64,000 nt of DNA from Aliiruegeria lutimaris (GTDB taxonomy: Bacteria; Pseudomonadota; Alphaproteobacteria; Rhodobacterales; Rhodobacteraceae): contig NZ_FNEK01000016.1 in NCBI RefSeq assembly GCF_900099935.1, positions 1-64,000 on the forward strand. Reading direction: 5' to 3'. Shown here piece after piece: positions 63,263 to 64,000 of this stretch; the first letter of the stretch is position 1, and the number at the start of each line of letters is the position of its first letter. A program made the translations under genes and the position numbers. The notes below the pieces were generated by a model, which had not been told where the DNA came from, did no database searches, and was given only the letters and a program-made list of their open reading frames with translations.

Positions 63263-64000
63263 CTATCCCGCAGGCGCCGTGAAGACGGTCGTCGCGGGGA
63301 CTTCGCCTTCGAACTTCTCGATATCGGCGAGCGCGGTGTGGCCGCAATTGCCTTGAGCGAGGCTGGAGGTGCCGATGCCGACCGTCAGCGTGTTGACGTC
63401 GCCATAGACGCACAGTGCGCCGACTTCGCCGCCGGGTGCCGGGTCGTACCAGCCGCCCTCGTTGACCACGATCACGCTCGGGCGGATGTCGTCGGTGACC
63501 TTCGCGCCCGCGAGCATCTGCCCACGGTCGTTGAAGATGCGGACGATATCGCCATCCGAGATCCCCTTGGCTGCCGCGTCCTGGCTGTTGATCAGGCAAG
63601 GTTCGCGTCCGGCGATCGCGTAGGTCTCGCGCAGCGAGGTGCCGCAAAGTTGCGAGTGCAGCCGCGAGTTCGGGTGTGCCGTGTCGACATGGAAGGGATA
63701 TTTCGCCCCTTCCCCGCCAAGCCGTTCGATCGGTTCCATCCACATCGGGTGCGGGCCGCAATCGTCATAGCCCATTTTCTCGATGTTGCGCGAATAGATC
63801 TCGATCAGGCCGGATGGCGTGCCGAGCGGCTCGAGCAGCGGATCCTCGCGGAAGTCCGCGTAGCGCACGAACTGCTTGGACGACTCGGGGATCTCGAACT
63901 CGATGATACCCTTCTCCCAGAAATCGTCGAAGGAGGGCACCTCGATGCCGCGCCCCGGGGCCTGTTCGGCCGCAGACTCGTAGAAGCTGCGGATCCAGCC
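63263..64000 (-). CDS. torA: TorA/DorA-type molybdopterin reductase, C-terminal part
   Basis: The frame runs in-frame to the window edge, giving 245 residues of the C-terminus of a DMSO/TMAO-reductase-family enzyme. The molybdopterin-dinucleotide-binding domain shows VDTAHPNSRLHSQLCGTSLR, AIAGREPCLINSQDAAAKGI, then NEGGWYDPAPGGEVGALCVY and TSSLAQGNCGHTALADIEKF. This ending is typical of TorA/DorA/BisC. It reduces TMAO or DMSO in the periplasm. The N-terminal part and signal peptide lie outside. Confidence 0.88.
   Translation of the reverse strand, partial: GWIRSFYESAAEQAPGRGIEVPSFDDFWEKGIIEFEIPESSKQFVRYADFREDPLLEPLGTPSGLIEIYSRNIEKMGYDDCGPHPMWMEPIERLGGEGAKYPFHVDTAHPNSRLHSQLCGTSLRETYAIAGREPCLINSQDAAAKGISDGDIVRIFNDRGQMLAGAKVTDDIRPSVIVVNEGGWYDPAPGGEVGALCVYGDVNTLTVGIGTSSLAQGNCGHTALADIEKFEGEVPATTVFTAPAG

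Overview
The window comes from the chromosome of a GC-rich alphaproteobacterium, most probably a member of the Rhodobacteraceae (Roseobacter type). The evidence is the sucCD-sucAB-lpd gene order, the ctaD/DUF2244 pair, a glucose-type EIIA-HPr-EI plus EIICB phosphotransferase pair, a TMAO/DMSO-reductase locus, and strong third-position GC bias that produces many long antisense shadow frames. This assignment is inference from gene content; no rRNA or tRNA gene was recognised in the window.

Layout. 1-475: truncated IS5-type transposase beside a decayed secreted-protein remnant. 1219-9509: succinyl-CoA synthetase and 2-oxoglutarate dehydrogenase operon, sucC-sucD-sucA-sucB-lpd, with palindromic elements in front and a terminator behind. 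9613-12847: KAS III-like enzyme with a coupled 26-residue lipoprotein, sulfotransferase, GlsB-type membrane protein and HAD nucleotidase. 12981-24699: GntR regulator, glycosyltransferase (broken by a TGA), carA, yqeY, acetyltransferases, a dihaem cytochrome, an outer-membrane protein, a RelE-like/helicase stub, and ctaD on the minus strand. 24949-32487: SDR, peptidoglycan-binding protein (broken by a TAG), lipB, OafA-like acyltransferase and a BaeSR-like two-component pair. 32755-38232: Cys-rich secreted protein, then a five-gene HAD-UbiA / GtrA / arylsulfotransferase-like / small membrane protein / sulfotransferase operon. 38264-45188: DEAD-box helicase and nagE-nagF phosphotransferase. 45612-50899: a decayed locus holding an opine-type dehydrogenase, a TctC::TctA deletion fusion, a UroD::aminotransferase V fusion with an internal TAG, and a LysR gene with an internal TAG. 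51335-60156: polyol/sugar ABC transporter with SDR, two DhaK and two DhaL proteins, one DhaK fused to a SorC-type regulator. 60164-64000: hybrid histidine kinase, TorC-like cytochrome and the C-terminal part of a TorA/DorA reductase.

How the parts work together. The suc/lpd operon runs the 2-oxoglutarate to succinate segment of the TCA cycle. nagF passes phosphate from PEP through EI, HPr and EIIA to nagE for amino-sugar or glucose uptake. The ABC-SDR-DhaK/DhaL operon is best read as import of a polyol, oxidation to a ketose and phosphorylation, with a regulator that carries its own kinase-type ketose-binding domain. The UbiA/GtrA/ASST/sulfotransferase operon looks like a polyprenyl-phosphate-linked glycan or surface-lipid sulfation pathway.

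Three features stand out at the sequence level: a family of intergenic ATATCC-centred elements occurring as singles and head-to-head pairs, four separate genes interrupted by single in-frame stop codons, and several strong inverted or helically phased repeats at operon fronts.
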